DNA from: Muricoccus pecuniae
GTDB lineage: Bacteria > Pseudomonadota > Alphaproteobacteria > Acetobacterales > Acetobacteraceae
NCBI RefSeq assembly: GCF_014199205.1
Contig: NZ_JACIJD010000012.1
Location: forward strand, 62,001-126,000
DNA: 64,000 nucleotides
Direction of reading: 5' to 3'
Below, in pieces: positions 1 to 9,666 of this stretch; positions within the stretch are counted from its first letter, which is position 1; every line of letters begins with the position of its first letter. A program made the position numbers and the translations under genes. The notes beneath the pieces are model-generated. The model saw nothing but the letters and a program-made list of their open reading frames with translations, ran no database searches and was not told the origin of the DNA.

Positions 1-273
1 GCGCACGGCCTCCTCCACCATCCCCGGCAACTCCTGGGCCGAGGGGCAGGAAGGGGTGGTCAGCGTCATGTCGATCTTCACCGCGCCATCATCCCCGATC
101 TCGACGGCGTAGATCAGGCCGAGCTCGTAGATATCGACAGGGATCTCGGGATCGAACACGGTCTTCAGCGCGTCCAGCACCGCGACCTCGCTCACCCGGT
201 CCGCCGGCGGGATCGGCCCGTCCGGCGACCAGGCCTCGTGCGTCGCGCCCTGCTGGGTCAGCGGTTCACTCAC
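1..273 (-). CDS. sufT: SufT-type DUF59 (MIP18 family) Fe-S maturation protein, C-terminus beyond the window
   Basis: Read on the minus strand from a GTG at 273, this frame gives a DUF59/MIP18 protein with the hallmark DPEIPVDIYELGLIY and, further on, MTLTTPSCPSA; the conserved cysteine of the family lies in TPSCP. SufT proteins help mature Fe-S proteins and often sit at the end of suf operons. The GTG start is supported by a perfect AAGGAGG six bases upstream, and it overlaps the sufU stop codon. The frame runs off the left edge of the window, so only about 91 residues are seen. Family assignment is firm; the exact role is inferred from operon position. Confidence 0.88.
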   Translation of the reverse strand, partial: MSEPLTQQGATHEAWSPDGPIPPADRVSEVAVLDALKTVFDPEIPVDIYELGLIYAVEIGDDGAVKIDMTLTTPSCPSAQELPGMVEEAVR

Positions 274-727
274 TCGAAGCCTCCTTACCGCCACTGAGCG
301 CGGTGTTGAGGGTGTGCCAGGCCAGCGTCGCGCACTTCACGCGGCTGGGATACTCGTGGACGCCCGACAGAGCCTGGAGGCGGTCCATCTCCTCCTCCAA
401 CGCGCCGCCGCAATCGGGGCAGGTGCCGGTCATGGCCATCTCGCGGAAGCGCGCGGCCATCCCCCGCGCCTCCTCCGCCGTCTTGCCCTTGACCGTCTCC
501 GTCATGAGCGAGGCGCTGGCCATGGAGATGGCGCAGCCCCGGCCCTGGAAGGCGGCGTCCGCGATGCGGTCCCCCTCCATGCCGAGGAACAGCTCCATGC
601 GGTCCCCGCACATCGGATTGTCGCCGCGCGCGTTGAGATCGGCCGTCTCCAGCCGACGGAAGTTCCGGGGCTTGCGCCCGTGATCCAGGATGACCTCCTG
701 GTAGAGATCGCGCAGATCGTCGAACAT
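266..727 (-). CDS. sufU: SufU-type Fe-S scaffold / sulfur-transfer protein
   Basis: A 153-residue member of the SufU/IscU family. The three expected ligand cysteines are C40 (NPMCGD), C65 (GCAIS) and C132 (KCATLAW), with D42 as the fourth metal ligand. In SufU-type systems the protein binds zinc and accepts sulfur from the SufS cysteine for delivery to SufBCD. The stretch between C65 and C132 carries the insertion that separates SufU from IscU, and here it also contains an additional pair, C103 and C106 (TCPDC), which the Bacillus protein as I recall it lacks. The gene starts next to the sufS stop and its stop overlaps the sufT start, so it is translationally coupled within the operon. Confidence 0.93.
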   Translation of the reverse strand: MFDDLRDLYQEVILDHGRKPRNFRRLETADLNARGDNPMCGDRMELFLGMEGDRIADAAFQGRGCAISMASASLMTETVKGKTAEEARGMAARFREMAMTGTCPDCGGALEEEMDRLQALSGVHEYPSRVKCATLAWHTLNTALSGGKEASSE

Positions 728-1968
728 CAGGTGAAGAACCTCCGCGCGGAAGTCAGCGCCTCCGCCAGGAAATCGACCTCCTCATGCGTCGTGTACAGGC
801 CGAAGGAGGCCCGGCAGGTGCTGTCATGCCCGATCCGGACATGCAGCGGCTCGGCGCAGTGCCGCCCCGCGCGCACGGCGATGCCCACGCGGTCTAGCAA
901 GGTGGAGAGGTCGTGCGCGTGGGCGTTGCCGAGCGCGAAGGAGAACACCCCGCCCCGGTCCTGCGCGCGCCCGATCAGCGTCAGGTCCTCGATGACCGAG
1001 AGCTTCGCCATGGCGCGGTCCACCAGCGAGCGCTCATGCGCCTCGATCGCCTCCATGCCGATGGCGGTGACGTAGTCGATGGCCGCATGCAGCCCAACGG
1101 CCTCCACGATGGCCGGCGTGCCCGCCTCGAACTTCGCGGGAACCGGCGCGGGGCGGAATCCCTCGCGCGTCACCTCCGAGATCATGTCGCCGCCGCCGAG
1201 GAAAGGCGGCATGGCGTCCAGCAGCTCCATCCGCGCCCAGAGCACGCCGATCCCCGTGGGGCCGTAGAGCTTGTGCCCGGTGAAGACGTAGAAATCCGCA
1301 TCCAGCGCCCTCACGTCCACGCGCCGATGCACCACGGCCTGGGAGCCGTCGAACAGCACCTTCGCGCCATGGGCATGGGCCAGCGCCGCGATCCGCGCGG
1401 CGGGCGTGACCGTGCCGAGCACGTTGGACATGTGCGTGACGGCGACGAGCCCGACCTTGCCGTCGGCCAGCTTCGCTTCCAGGTCCGCCATGTCCAGCTC
1501 GCCCGCCTCGGTCACGTCGGCGATGCGAAGCTCGATCCCGTGCGCCTGGGCGAGCATCTGCCAGGGCACGAAATTCGCGTGGTGCTCCATCTCGGTGACC
1601 ACTACGGCCTGCCCCGGCCTCAGCAGGCCGCGCCCGTAGGAATGGGCGACGAGGTTGATCGCGCTCGTGCTGTTGGCGGTGAACACCACCTCCCGCGCGT
1701 CGCCCGCGTTCAGGAAGCGCGCCACCGCCTCGCGCGCCGCCTCATAGGCGGCGGTTGAGGCCTCGCTCAGCCGGTAGGCGCCGCGATGGACATTCGCGTA
1801 GCTCGTCTCGAACATCTCGCGCATCGCGTCGATCACCGCGCGCGGCTTCTGGGCCGAGGCGCCGGAGTCCAGGAAGACCAGCGGCTTGCCGTGGACCTTC
1901 GTGGACAGGATCGGGAAATCCTGCCGGATACGCCCGACGTCGAGCGCGGGGCGGAGGGTGCCGTCCAT
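727..1968 (-). CDS. sufS: SufS group II cysteine desulfurase
   Basis: A 413-residue PLP enzyme that takes sulfur from cysteine as a persulfide for Fe-S cluster assembly. The PLP lysine is K233 in TGHKLYGPTGIG, and the catalytic cysteine is C371 in RAGRHCAEPL. The longer GRHCAEP loop context and the NVHRGAYRLS motif near residue 60 mark it as a SufS (group II) rather than NifS/IscS enzyme. The open frame extends further upstream, but the ATG at 1968 overlaps the sufD stop (TGATG) and gives the usual SufS N-terminus ending in DFPIL. SufU downstream is its likely sulfur acceptor. Confidence 0.95.
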   Translation of the reverse strand: MDGTLRPALDVGRIRQDFPILSTKVHGKPLVFLDSGASAQKPRAVIDAMREMFETSYANVHRGAYRLSEASTAAYEAAREAVARFLNAGDAREVVFTANSTSAINLVAHSYGRGLLRPGQAVVVTEMEHHANFVPWQMLAQAHGIELRIADVTEAGELDMADLEAKLADGKVGLVAVTHMSNVLGTVTPAARIAALAHAHGAKVLFDGSQAVVHRRVDVRALDADFYVFTGHKLYGPTGIGVLWARMELLDAMPPFLGGGDMISEVTREGFRPAPVPAKFEAGTPAIVEAVGLHAAIDYVTAIGMEAIEAHERSLVDRAMAKLSVIEDLTLIGRAQDRGGVFSFALGNAHAHDLSTLLDRVGIAVRAGRHCAEPLHVRIGHDSTCRASFGLYTTHEEVDFLAEALTSARRFFT

Positions 1969-3260
1969 CACGCGGCCTCCCCCCCGTGTCCGACCCACCA
2001 GCCCTGGACCGCCTCGTCCAACGCGTCGCGCGCCACCTCGTCCTCCACGATCTCCACGGCTTCCTGCAGGAAGGCGCGGACGAGCATGGCGCGGGCCGTG
2101 TCGGCCGGGATGCCGCGGGCGCGAAGGTAGAAGAGGCTGTCGGGGTCCAGCGCGCCGGCCGTCGCGCCGTGGCTGCACTTCACGTCGTCGGCGTAGATCT
2201 CGAGCTGCGGCTTGCTGTCGATCTCGGCATCCTCCGAGAGCAGCAGCGCCTGGTTCATCTGGTAGCCGTCGGTCTTCTGCGCCTCGCGCCGCACCAGGAT
2301 CTTGCCCTGGAACACGCCGCGCGAGCGCCCGGACAGCACCGTCTTTACCGTCTGGCGGGAGGCGCAGTTCGGCGCGGCATGGTCCAGCGCCGTCGTCGTG
2401 TCCGCGAGCTGCCCCTCGGCCACGAGCTGCGCCCCGTTCAGATGCGCAGTCGCGCGCGGACCGAGCAGCGCGAGATGCGTCTCGCTGCGGCTGATCCTGC
2501 CGCCGGCGTTCAGCACGAAGCCGTCATAGGTGCCGCCCTCGGCCACGCGGACGCCGAGATGGGCGAGGTGATAGGCCCCGGCCGCCTCGCGCTGGACGCG
2601 CACATGGGTGAGCACGGCAGCCTCGGCGACCTCGATCTCGAAGACGGGGTTGTGCAGGTGGCGCGCGCCGGAAGGCGAGGCCGCCGTCTCCAGCAGCACC
2701 AGCCGCGCCCCGCGCGCGAGGCGGATGAGGTGGCGCGGGTGGATCGTGCTCTCCGTCTCGCCGGAAGCGAGCGAGAGCAGCTCTAGCCGCCCGGCATCGA
2801 CGCCCTCGGCGACGTCCAGCACGAGCCCGTCCTCGAAGAGGAGGGTGTTCAACGTGACCATGGGCTGGGAGGCCGAGGCCACCGTGTTCAGCCGCCCGGC
2901 GACATCGCCCACCACATCCGACAGCGCCGCAGCATCGAGACCGTCGAGCGAGGAAAGGTCGGCCCGGAAACGGCCATCCACGAACACCGCGCGCCGCTCG
3001 GCGCGGGCGGGCGGAAGCTCCACCGCCTCGTCCACGGGTGTCAGCGCCTCGCGGAACTCCGCGCGCAGCACAGGAGTGAGGTCGGTGTAGCGCCAGGCCT
3101 CCACGCGGCGGCTCGGCAGGCCGGCGGCGGCGAGCGTCTCCGCCGCCGCCTCGCGCAGCCGGCGCACGGCCTCGACCCCTGCGCCGGGCAGGCGCTCGGC
3201 CAGCCCGGCATAGCGGTGCAGGAAGCCGGCCGCGTTGCCCGATGGGGTCTGGATGTTCAT
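1968..3260 (-). CDS. sufD: SufD, Fe-S cluster assembly protein of the SufBCD complex
   Basis: A 430-residue SufD. The C-terminal beta-helix region is typical (KPQLEIYADDVKCSHGAT, then YLRARGIP), including the conserved histidine of CSHGAT that takes part in cluster assembly at the SufB-SufD interface. The N-terminal third is a helical, poorly conserved region with LPSRRVEAWRYTDL, the motif shared by SufD proteins. Its start overlaps the sufC stop by four bases (ATGA) and its stop overlaps the sufS start, so expression is coupled to both neighbours. Confidence 0.95.
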   Translation of the reverse strand: MNIQTPSGNAAGFLHRYAGLAERLPGAGVEAVRRLREAAAETLAAAGLPSRRVEAWRYTDLTPVLRAEFREALTPVDEAVELPPARAERRAVFVDGRFRADLSSLDGLDAAALSDVVGDVAGRLNTVASASQPMVTLNTLLFEDGLVLDVAEGVDAGRLELLSLASGETESTIHPRHLIRLARGARLVLLETAASPSGARHLHNPVFEIEVAEAAVLTHVRVQREAAGAYHLAHLGVRVAEGGTYDGFVLNAGGRISRSETHLALLGPRATAHLNGAQLVAEGQLADTTTALDHAAPNCASRQTVKTVLSGRSRGVFQGKILVRREAQKTDGYQMNQALLLSEDAEIDSKPQLEIYADDVKCSHGATAGALDPDSLFYLRARGIPADTARAMLVRAFLQEAVEIVEDEVARDALDEAVQGWWVGHGGEAA

Positions 3261-4015
3261 GCGGCCTCGCCCAGCACGCCGGCATAGCCCTCGGCCTCGA
3301 GCCGATGCGCCAGCTCCGGCCCGCCGGAGGCCACGATGCGGCCGTCGGCCAGCACGTGCACGCGGTCGGGCACGATGTGGTTCAGGAGGCGCTGGTAGTG
3401 CGTGATCACCAGCGCCGAGAAGTTCGGCCCGCGCATCGCGTTCACCCCATCGGCCACGATGCGGAGCGCGTCGATGTCGAGGCCGCTGTCGGTCTCGTCC
3501 AGCACGGCGATCTTTGGCTGAAGAAGTGCCATCTGCAGGATCTCGTTCCGCTTCTTCTCGCCGCCGGAGAAGCCGACATTCACGCCGCGCTTCAGCATGT
3601 CCTCGGGCATGGACAGCTCCTTCATGCGGGCGCGCGCCAGCTTGAGGAACTGCATCGCATCCACCTCCGCCTCGCCACGCGTGCGACGGATGGCGTTCAG
3701 CGCGGTGCGCAGGAAGTTGGCGTTGCCAACGCCCGGGAGCTCGACGGGATACTGGAAGGCGAGGAACAGGCCGGCGGCGGCGCGCTCCTCCGGTTCCATC
3801 TCCAGCAGGTCCTGCCCGTTCAGCGTGACGGAGCCGCCCGTGATCTCGTAGCCCTCGCGCCCGGAGAGCGCGTAGGACAGGGTGGACTTGCCGGCGCCGT
3901 TCGGCCCCATGATGGCGTGGACCTCGCCGTCCGGCACCTCGAGGGTGAGACCCTTGAGGATTTCCTTGCCATCGACCTCGGCGGTCAGGTTCTCGATGCT
4001 GAGCATCAGATGCAC
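3257..4015 (-). CDS. sufC: SufC, ABC-type ATPase of the SufBCD complex
   Basis: A 252-residue ABC ATPase. It has Walker A (GPNGAGKST), the SufC-type signature SGGEKKRNEILQ, Walker B followed by DETDSGLD, and the switch histidine in ITHYQ. SufC powers conformational change in the soluble SufBCD scaffold; it is not a membrane transporter. A second methionine (MLSIENL) three codons in, at 4006, is an equally plausible start and matches the usual SufC N-terminus better. It lies 13 bases after sufB. Confidence 0.96.
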   Translation of the reverse strand: MHLMLSIENLTAEVDGKEILKGLTLEVPDGEVHAIMGPNGAGKSTLSYALSGREGYEITGGSVTLNGQDLLEMEPEERAAAGLFLAFQYPVELPGVGNANFLRTALNAIRRTRGEAEVDAMQFLKLARARMKELSMPEDMLKRGVNVGFSGGEKKRNEILQMALLQPKIAVLDETDSGLDIDALRIVADGVNAMRGPNFSALVITHYQRLLNHIVPDRVHVLADGRIVASGGPELAHRLEAEGYAGVLGEAA

Positions 4016-4028
4016 TCCTCGCGGGTAT

Positions 4029-5528
<1,500 letters not shown>

Positions 5529-5538
5529 CCTTGGTCCC

Positions 5539-6048
5539 TTACTCGGCGGCCAGAGGAGCGGCCGTCAGGCCGGCTCCCGGGTTGGCGGGGAAAACGGGGG
5601 CGCGGCGGTGCATCCCGGTGCAGGACGGCCGCGCGAGATCGGCGATGGTGACGGCGGTGAGGGCGGCGCGGACCGCCTCGTTCACCGGGTCCCAGCGGCC
5701 GCGGACGGGGCAGTGGCCCTCGGCCTCGCAGCCGCCGGTATTGCCGTCCACGCAGGCAGTGAGCGCGATGGGCCCGTCCATCGCCACGATGACCTCGGCG
5801 AGCGAGATGGCCGAGATCGGCCGGGCGAGCCGGTGCCCGCCCCGTGCCCCGCGCTGAGCCTCGACCAGCAGCGACTGGGAGAGGATGCGGAGCACCTTCG
5901 CCACGGTCGGTTCGGCGATGCCGGTCGTGGCGGAAAGGGCAGGCACGGTGTGCAGCCCCTCTTCCTGGCCGAGCCGGGCGAGGAGGACGACGGCGTAGTC
6001 GGCGAGTTTCGACAGGCGCAGCACGGTGTGATCGGGCCAGTTCTTCAA
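5539..6048 (-). CDS. Rrf2-family transcriptional regulator of the SUF operon
   Basis: An Rrf2-type winged-helix regulator ([17 protein letters not shown], then [16 protein letters not shown] as recognition helix). Three cysteines in [20 protein letters not shown] are placed as the [2Fe-2S] ligands of IscR-like sensors, so it probably reads cluster status and adjusts sufBCDSUT. The furthest start is a TTG at 6048, but most relatives begin at the residue before LRLSKL, which corresponds to a GTG at 6024. The shorter start would also leave the inverted repeat at 6048-6072 fully outside the gene. It leads the operon, ten bases before sufB, suggesting autoregulation. Confidence 0.9.
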   Translation of the reverse strand: MKNWPDHTVLRLSKLADYAVVLLARLGQEEGLHTVPALSATTGIAEPTVAKVLRILSQSLLVEAQRGARGGHRLARPISAISLAEVIVAMDGPIALTACVDGNTGGCEAEGHCPVRGRWDPVNEAVRAALTAVTIADLARPSCTGMHRRAPVFPANPGAGLTAAPLAAE

Positions 6049-6072
6049 TACCAGACCCCAGCGGTCCGGTAT
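6048..6072 (-). promoter_or_regulatory. Candidate operator of the suf operon (10-bp inverted repeat, 5-bp spacer)
   Basis: The plus strand reads ATACCAGACC, five bases, then GGTCCGGTAT. The arms match at nine of ten positions. The site touches the annotated TTG start of the Rrf2 gene and lies just upstream of the likelier GTG start. Rrf2 regulators bind dyad sites of about this size at their own operon heads, so autoregulation is the natural reading, but this is inference. A TTGACA hexamer lies further upstream on the minus strand (6106-6101), with no convincing -10. Confidence 0.5.
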
Positions 6073-6238
6073 GCCGTCAGATGCGTCGCCGCCTCTCCGG
6101 TGTCAAGGCGCCCACGCCCGCGTGACCGCTGAAAACAAGGACTTGCGATTGATTCGCGACTGGGCCCGGGGGCCAGCCCCTTCCGCCCTTCCCGCCCCCG
6201 CCCTAGAAGATCCGCAACCCCGGTGGAGAGGAAGCGAC

Positions 6239-6916
6239 GTGACCGAGCCCATGCGCCTCACCGACTTCACCGCCGCCGGCGAGGCCGCTCCGGAAAGGCC
6301 CGTCCGCCCGCGGGACGCCGCGACGATCCTTCTCTGGCGCGAGCGCGGCGGGAGGCTGGAGGTGCTGATGGGCGTCCGCAGCGCGCGGCACCGCTTCATG
6401 CCCAGCCGCCTCGTCTTCCCCGGCGGCCGGGTGGACCGGGAGGACCGGACGGCCCCCGTGGCCTCGGACCTGCACCCCCGCACCCGCAAGGCACTCGAGC
6501 TGCGCGCCACGCCGCGCCTGGCGCGCGCCCTCGCCGTCGCGGCCGTCCGCGAGCTGCAGGAGGAGACGGGGCTGCTGATGGGCCGGATGGAGGGCGGGCG
6601 GCTCCAGGCCGACCTCGCGCCGCTTCGCTATCTCTGCCGCGCGCTCACCCCGACGATGAGCCCCGTGCGCTTCAACGCCCGCTTCCTCACCGCCCCCGCC
6701 GAGTGCGCGACGGGGGAGCTCGGCGGCTCCGGGGAGCTGGAGCACCTCGCCTTCCACGCCGTGGACGAGACCCCGCCGCACGAGATCGCCCCGATCACGG
6801 CGAAGGTCCTGGCCGAGTTCCGCGACCTCATGGCCCTTCCCGAGAGGGAGCGGGAGGCGCGGCCGCTCGTCTGGTACCAGGGGCGCGACACGCGCCGGCT
6901 GGAACGCCAGGGCTGA
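6239..6916 (+). CDS. NUDIX hydrolase
   Basis: A 225-residue NUDIX hydrolase. The Nudix helix is AVRELQEETGLLMG (RE..EE.G core), preceded by FPGGRVDRED. About 35 residues separate the PGG from the helix, an insertion typical of the CoA-diphosphatase/NUDT19-like subgroup. Substrate cannot be told from sequence. The open frame reaches back to 6071, but the GTG at 6239 follows GGAGAGGAAG at proper spacing; an ATG at 6251 is an alternative. It stands alone on the plus strand, divergent from the suf operon and convergent with the MpaB gene four bases away. Confidence 0.82.
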   Translation: MTEPMRLTDFTAAGEAAPERPVRPRDAATILLWRERGGRLEVLMGVRSARHRFMPSRLVFPGGRVDREDRTAPVASDLHPRTRKALELRATPRLARALAVAAVRELQEETGLLMGRMEGGRLQADLAPLRYLCRALTPTMSPVRFNARFLTAPAECATGELGGSGELEHLAFHAVDETPPHEIAPITAKVLAEFRDLMALPEREREARPLVWYQGRDTRRLERQG

Positions 6917-6920
6917 GGGG

Positions 6921-7886
6921 TCAGCCGAAGGCCCAGCGCAGGGTGCGGGCGATGCCCAGCGTGCCGGCGCGCACGAGGGGGCGGCCGAGCGGCGCGGGCA
7001 GGCCGTGCATCCGCCGCGCCCAGTCCGGCAGCAGGTCCACCCCGGCCTGCAGGGTGAGGACCTGGAAGGGCTCGGTCGCCGGGTTCGCCGCCTTCTGCTC
7101 GAGGACCAGCCGCGCCACCTCGCGGGTCCGCGAGTCGCAGAGGAGCCCCGGGCGCATCGCCTCGATCAGCGCCAGGGCCTCCCGGCGGGATCGCGGGAGG
7201 GGATCGGCGCCGAGGGCGGAACCCACCCGCGCCATCTCCTCGAAGTAGCGGTCCTGCCGCGCCACCGACATGCGGGGCTCGGCGTAGCGGATCCAGGCTT
7301 CGAGGAAGCTCGTCGTCTCCGTCACATGCACCCAGGCGAGCAGGGCGGGATCGTTCGCGGCATAGGGCGTGCCGTCCGGCAGGGTTCCCCGGACATGGCC
7401 GTGGATGCCGCGCACCCGCGCGATCGCCGCCTCCGCCTCCTCCCGGCCGCCATAGGTCGTGAGGGCGATGAAGCGCGCCGTGCGGCGGAGCCGGCCGTGC
7501 ATGTCCGCGCGGAAGCGGGAATGGTCCCACACCCCCGCCAGCACGGCGGGATGCAGCATTTGGAGCAGGAGGCCCGCGACGCCCCCGACCAGCATGGAGG
7601 TGACGTCCCCATGCACCGCCCAGGCAACGGAGCGCGGGCCGAACAGCCCGTCCGTCCGCCGCTGGATCGGCGCCTCGCCCTTGCTGCGGTCGTTGAACAG
7701 CGCGACCACCGGCCGCGTGAGCGCGGCCTTCAGCGGCTGCAGGAGGAGCTTGCCCGGCGGGGGGATGGGGGCGCGCGGCGGGCGCGCCTCCCCGGCATGG
7801 GCCGCGAGACCGCCGGAGTGGCGGGGCGTGTGGGATGGCATGGCGGATAAACGGCCAGGCCGCGCCGTTGTTGCGCCTGCCGGCAC
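6921..7886 (-). CDS. MpaB-family (DUF2236) oxygenase
   Basis: A protein of up to 321 residues of the DUF2236/MpaB family (related to latex-clearing protein and the Mpa mycophenolic acid oxygenase). Visible family features are PRSVAWAVHGDVTSMLVGGVAGLLLQMLHP, DHSRFRADMHGRL, HGHVRG and WVHVTETTSFL, whose histidines and arginine are the heme-binding candidates. The GTG at 7886 is the longest start, nine bases after the upstream hydrolase stop; ATG 7841 would drop a poorly conserved, proline-rich leader. It is the last gene of a five-gene coupled operon. Substrate unknown. Confidence 0.8.
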   Translation of the reverse strand: MPAGATTARPGRLSAMPSHTPRHSGGLAAHAGEARPPRAPIPPPGKLLLQPLKAALTRPVVALFNDRSKGEAPIQRRTDGLFGPRSVAWAVHGDVTSMLVGGVAGLLLQMLHPAVLAGVWDHSRFRADMHGRLRRTARFIALTTYGGREEAEAAIARVRGIHGHVRGTLPDGTPYAANDPALLAWVHVTETTSFLEAWIRYAEPRMSVARQDRYFEEMARVGSALGADPLPRSRREALALIEAMRPGLLCDSRTREVARLVLEQKAANPATEPFQVLTLQAGVDLLPDWARRMHGLPAPLGRPLVRAGTLGIARTLRWAFG

Positions 7887-7894
7887 GGGCGGGA

Positions 7895-8791
7895 CTACAC
7901 CGCCCGGAAGAGCTCCCCCTCGGCCATGGCCAGTCCCTCCCCCGCGAGCTTCACGAGATGCGCCAGCAGGCTCCGCGCCGCGGCCGGCGCCAGGCCGGGG
8001 TCGAGGGCGGGCCCGTAGACGGCGGGAACCAGCGCGGGCGCGTCCACCGGCCGCCCGGCCCGGCGGAGCGCCTCCAGCACCCGCGCCTCCCGCTCCTCCC
8101 GATGCGCGATGAGGGCGGCGATGAAGGGGCCGGGCGCGTCATGGGCGGGGCCGTGGCCGGGGAGCAGCAGCCGGTCCTCCCGCGCCGCCACGCGGCGGAG
8201 GGAGCGCATGTAGTCCGCCATGTCGCCGTCGGGCGGGGAGACGACGCTGGTGGACCAACTCATCACGTGGTCGGCGCTGAACAGCACGCCGGCGGGCGCC
8301 AGCTCCCGCTCGGCCTCCAGGGCGAAGCAGAGATGGTTCGCGCAGTGGCCGGGGGTGCGCAGCGCGGTCAGCCGCCAGCCATCGCCCTCGACGCCTTCCC
8401 CATCGGCCAGCCGGCGGTCGGGGAGGAAGGCGTGGTCGCCCCCCTCCCCGCCCGCTCCGGCCGGGGTAAGGTGCGGGCCGAAGCCGAGCGTCTCCGCGCC
8501 CGTCGCCGCCGCGAGCGGCGCGGCGCCGGGCGAGTGGTCCCGGTGGGTGTGGGAGACGAGGACGCCCCTCACCCTCTCCCCCGCGAGCGCGGCCAGGATG
8601 ACGGCCCGGTGCGCGGGGTCGTCCGGCCCGGGATCGAGCACCGCCACGCTCCCGCGGCCGATGAGGTAGGTGTTGGTGCCGCGATAGGTGAAAGGACCGG
8701 GATTGGCGCAGATGATGCGCCGCAGCCCGGGGGCGATCCACTCCACCTCGCCCGGCCGGAGTGGGTCGTCCCGGCGAAAATCAGGGCTCAT
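7895..8791 (-). CDS. Metallo-beta-lactamase fold hydrolase (LACTB2-like)
   Basis: A 298-residue MBL-fold enzyme. The metal-binding motif is SHTHRDHSPGA, followed by GHCANHLCF, SADHVMSWS and LPGHGP, the usual series of metal ligands. The N-terminal GTNTYLIG and LDPGPDDPAH match the LACTB2/glyoxalase II-like group. A C-terminal helical extension of about 70 residues (HREEREARVLEAL, AHLVKLAGEG) resembles the winged-helix tail of LACTB2-like proteins. It could be a thioesterase or hydrolase acting with the adjacent MaoC and MpaB enzymes. Its ATG overlaps the stop of the upstream EamA gene (ATGA). Confidence 0.85.
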   Translation of the reverse strand: MSPDFRRDDPLRPGEVEWIAPGLRRIICANPGPFTYRGTNTYLIGRGSVAVLDPGPDDPAHRAVILAALAGERVRGVLVSHTHRDHSPGAAPLAAATGAETLGFGPHLTPAGAGGEGGDHAFLPDRRLADGEGVEGDGWRLTALRTPGHCANHLCFALEAERELAPAGVLFSADHVMSWSTSVVSPPDGDMADYMRSLRRVAAREDRLLLPGHGPAHDAPGPFIAALIAHREEREARVLEALRRAGRPVDAPALVPAVYGPALDPGLAPAAARSLLAHLVKLAGEGLAMAEGELFRAV

Positions 8792-9666
8792 GCCTTTCCC
8801 CTTCCGAACTCGCCGCGCAGCACGAGAAAGCCTGCGCCCACGATCAGCGCGCTGCCCGCCAGCATCGCCGCGCCCGGCGCCTCGCCCCAGACGAGCCAGC
8901 CCAGCAGCCCCGCCCAGAGCAGCCCGCTATAGGTATAGGGCCCGAGGGAGGAGGCCTGGGCGCTCGCGAAGGCCTCGGTGTTCAGCACCTGCCCCACGCC
9001 GCCGACCAACCCCATGGCGAGAAGGAGGCCGAGCTCGCCCCAGCCCGGCGTCACCCAGACGAAGGGCAGGCCGAGGGCCGACATCCCCGTCATCATCAGG
9101 GCCTGCCAGAGCACGATCGTCGTGCTCGGCTCGGTCGCCGAGAGCTGGCGCACCAGCATGGTCGAGAGCGCGCCGAAGAACCCGCCCAGCGCGGCGATCG
9201 CGTAGCCCGCCGCCGGGCCGCCCGCCCAGGCCCCCGCCCCCTGGCCAGCCGCGATCACGAGGACGCCGAGGAAGCCGATCCCCACCGCCGCCCAGCGCAT
9301 CACCCCCGGGCGCTCGCCGAGCCAGGGGATGCTGAGGAGGATGATGAAGAGGGGCTGCGTGTAGTTGAGCGCCGTCTGCTCCGCGAGGGGCAGGAGGGTG
9401 AGGGCGAGGAAGGCGCAGCCCATCCCCATCATCCCGGACAGGGCGCGCAGGGCATGCCCGCCCAGGCGGCGCGTCCGCAGCAGGGCTCCCGTCCCCAGCC
9501 CCGCCGCCAGCACCACGGGCAGGGAGAGAAGGTTGCGGAAGAACATCAGCTCCAGGAAGGAGAGCCGGGCGCTCAGCAGCTTCACGAAGACGCCCATCAG
9601 GGCGAAGCAGGCCGTCGCGCCCAGCATCATCAGCGCGCCACGGCGCATGTCGTGGCGCAGCGGCAT
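8788..9666 (-). CDS. EamA-family (DMT superfamily) transporter, copy 1
   Basis: A 292-residue inner-membrane protein with ten predicted hydrophobic segments arranged as two EamA halves (first half from MLGATACFALMGVF, second from GYAIAALGGFFGAL). The glutamate-containing end of the fourth and ninth segments (WLGERPG, VWGEAPG) is the usual DMT signature. Such proteins export metabolites. The frame is open far upstream, but the ATG at 9666 overlaps the stop of the next EamA gene (TGATG), which fixes the start. It lies in tandem with a paralogue. Confidence 0.87.
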   Translation of the reverse strand: MPLRHDMRRGALMMLGATACFALMGVFVKLLSARLSFLELMFFRNLLSLPVVLAAGLGTGALLRTRRLGGHALRALSGMMGMGCAFLALTLLPLAEQTALNYTQPLFIILLSIPWLGERPGVMRWAAVGIGFLGVLVIAAGQGAGAWAGGPAAGYAIAALGGFFGALSTMLVRQLSATEPSTTIVLWQALMMTGMSALGLPFVWVTPGWGELGLLLAMGLVGGVGQVLNTEAFASAQASSLGPYTYSGLLWAGLLGWLVWGEAPGAAMLAGSALIVGAGFLVLRGEFGRGKA

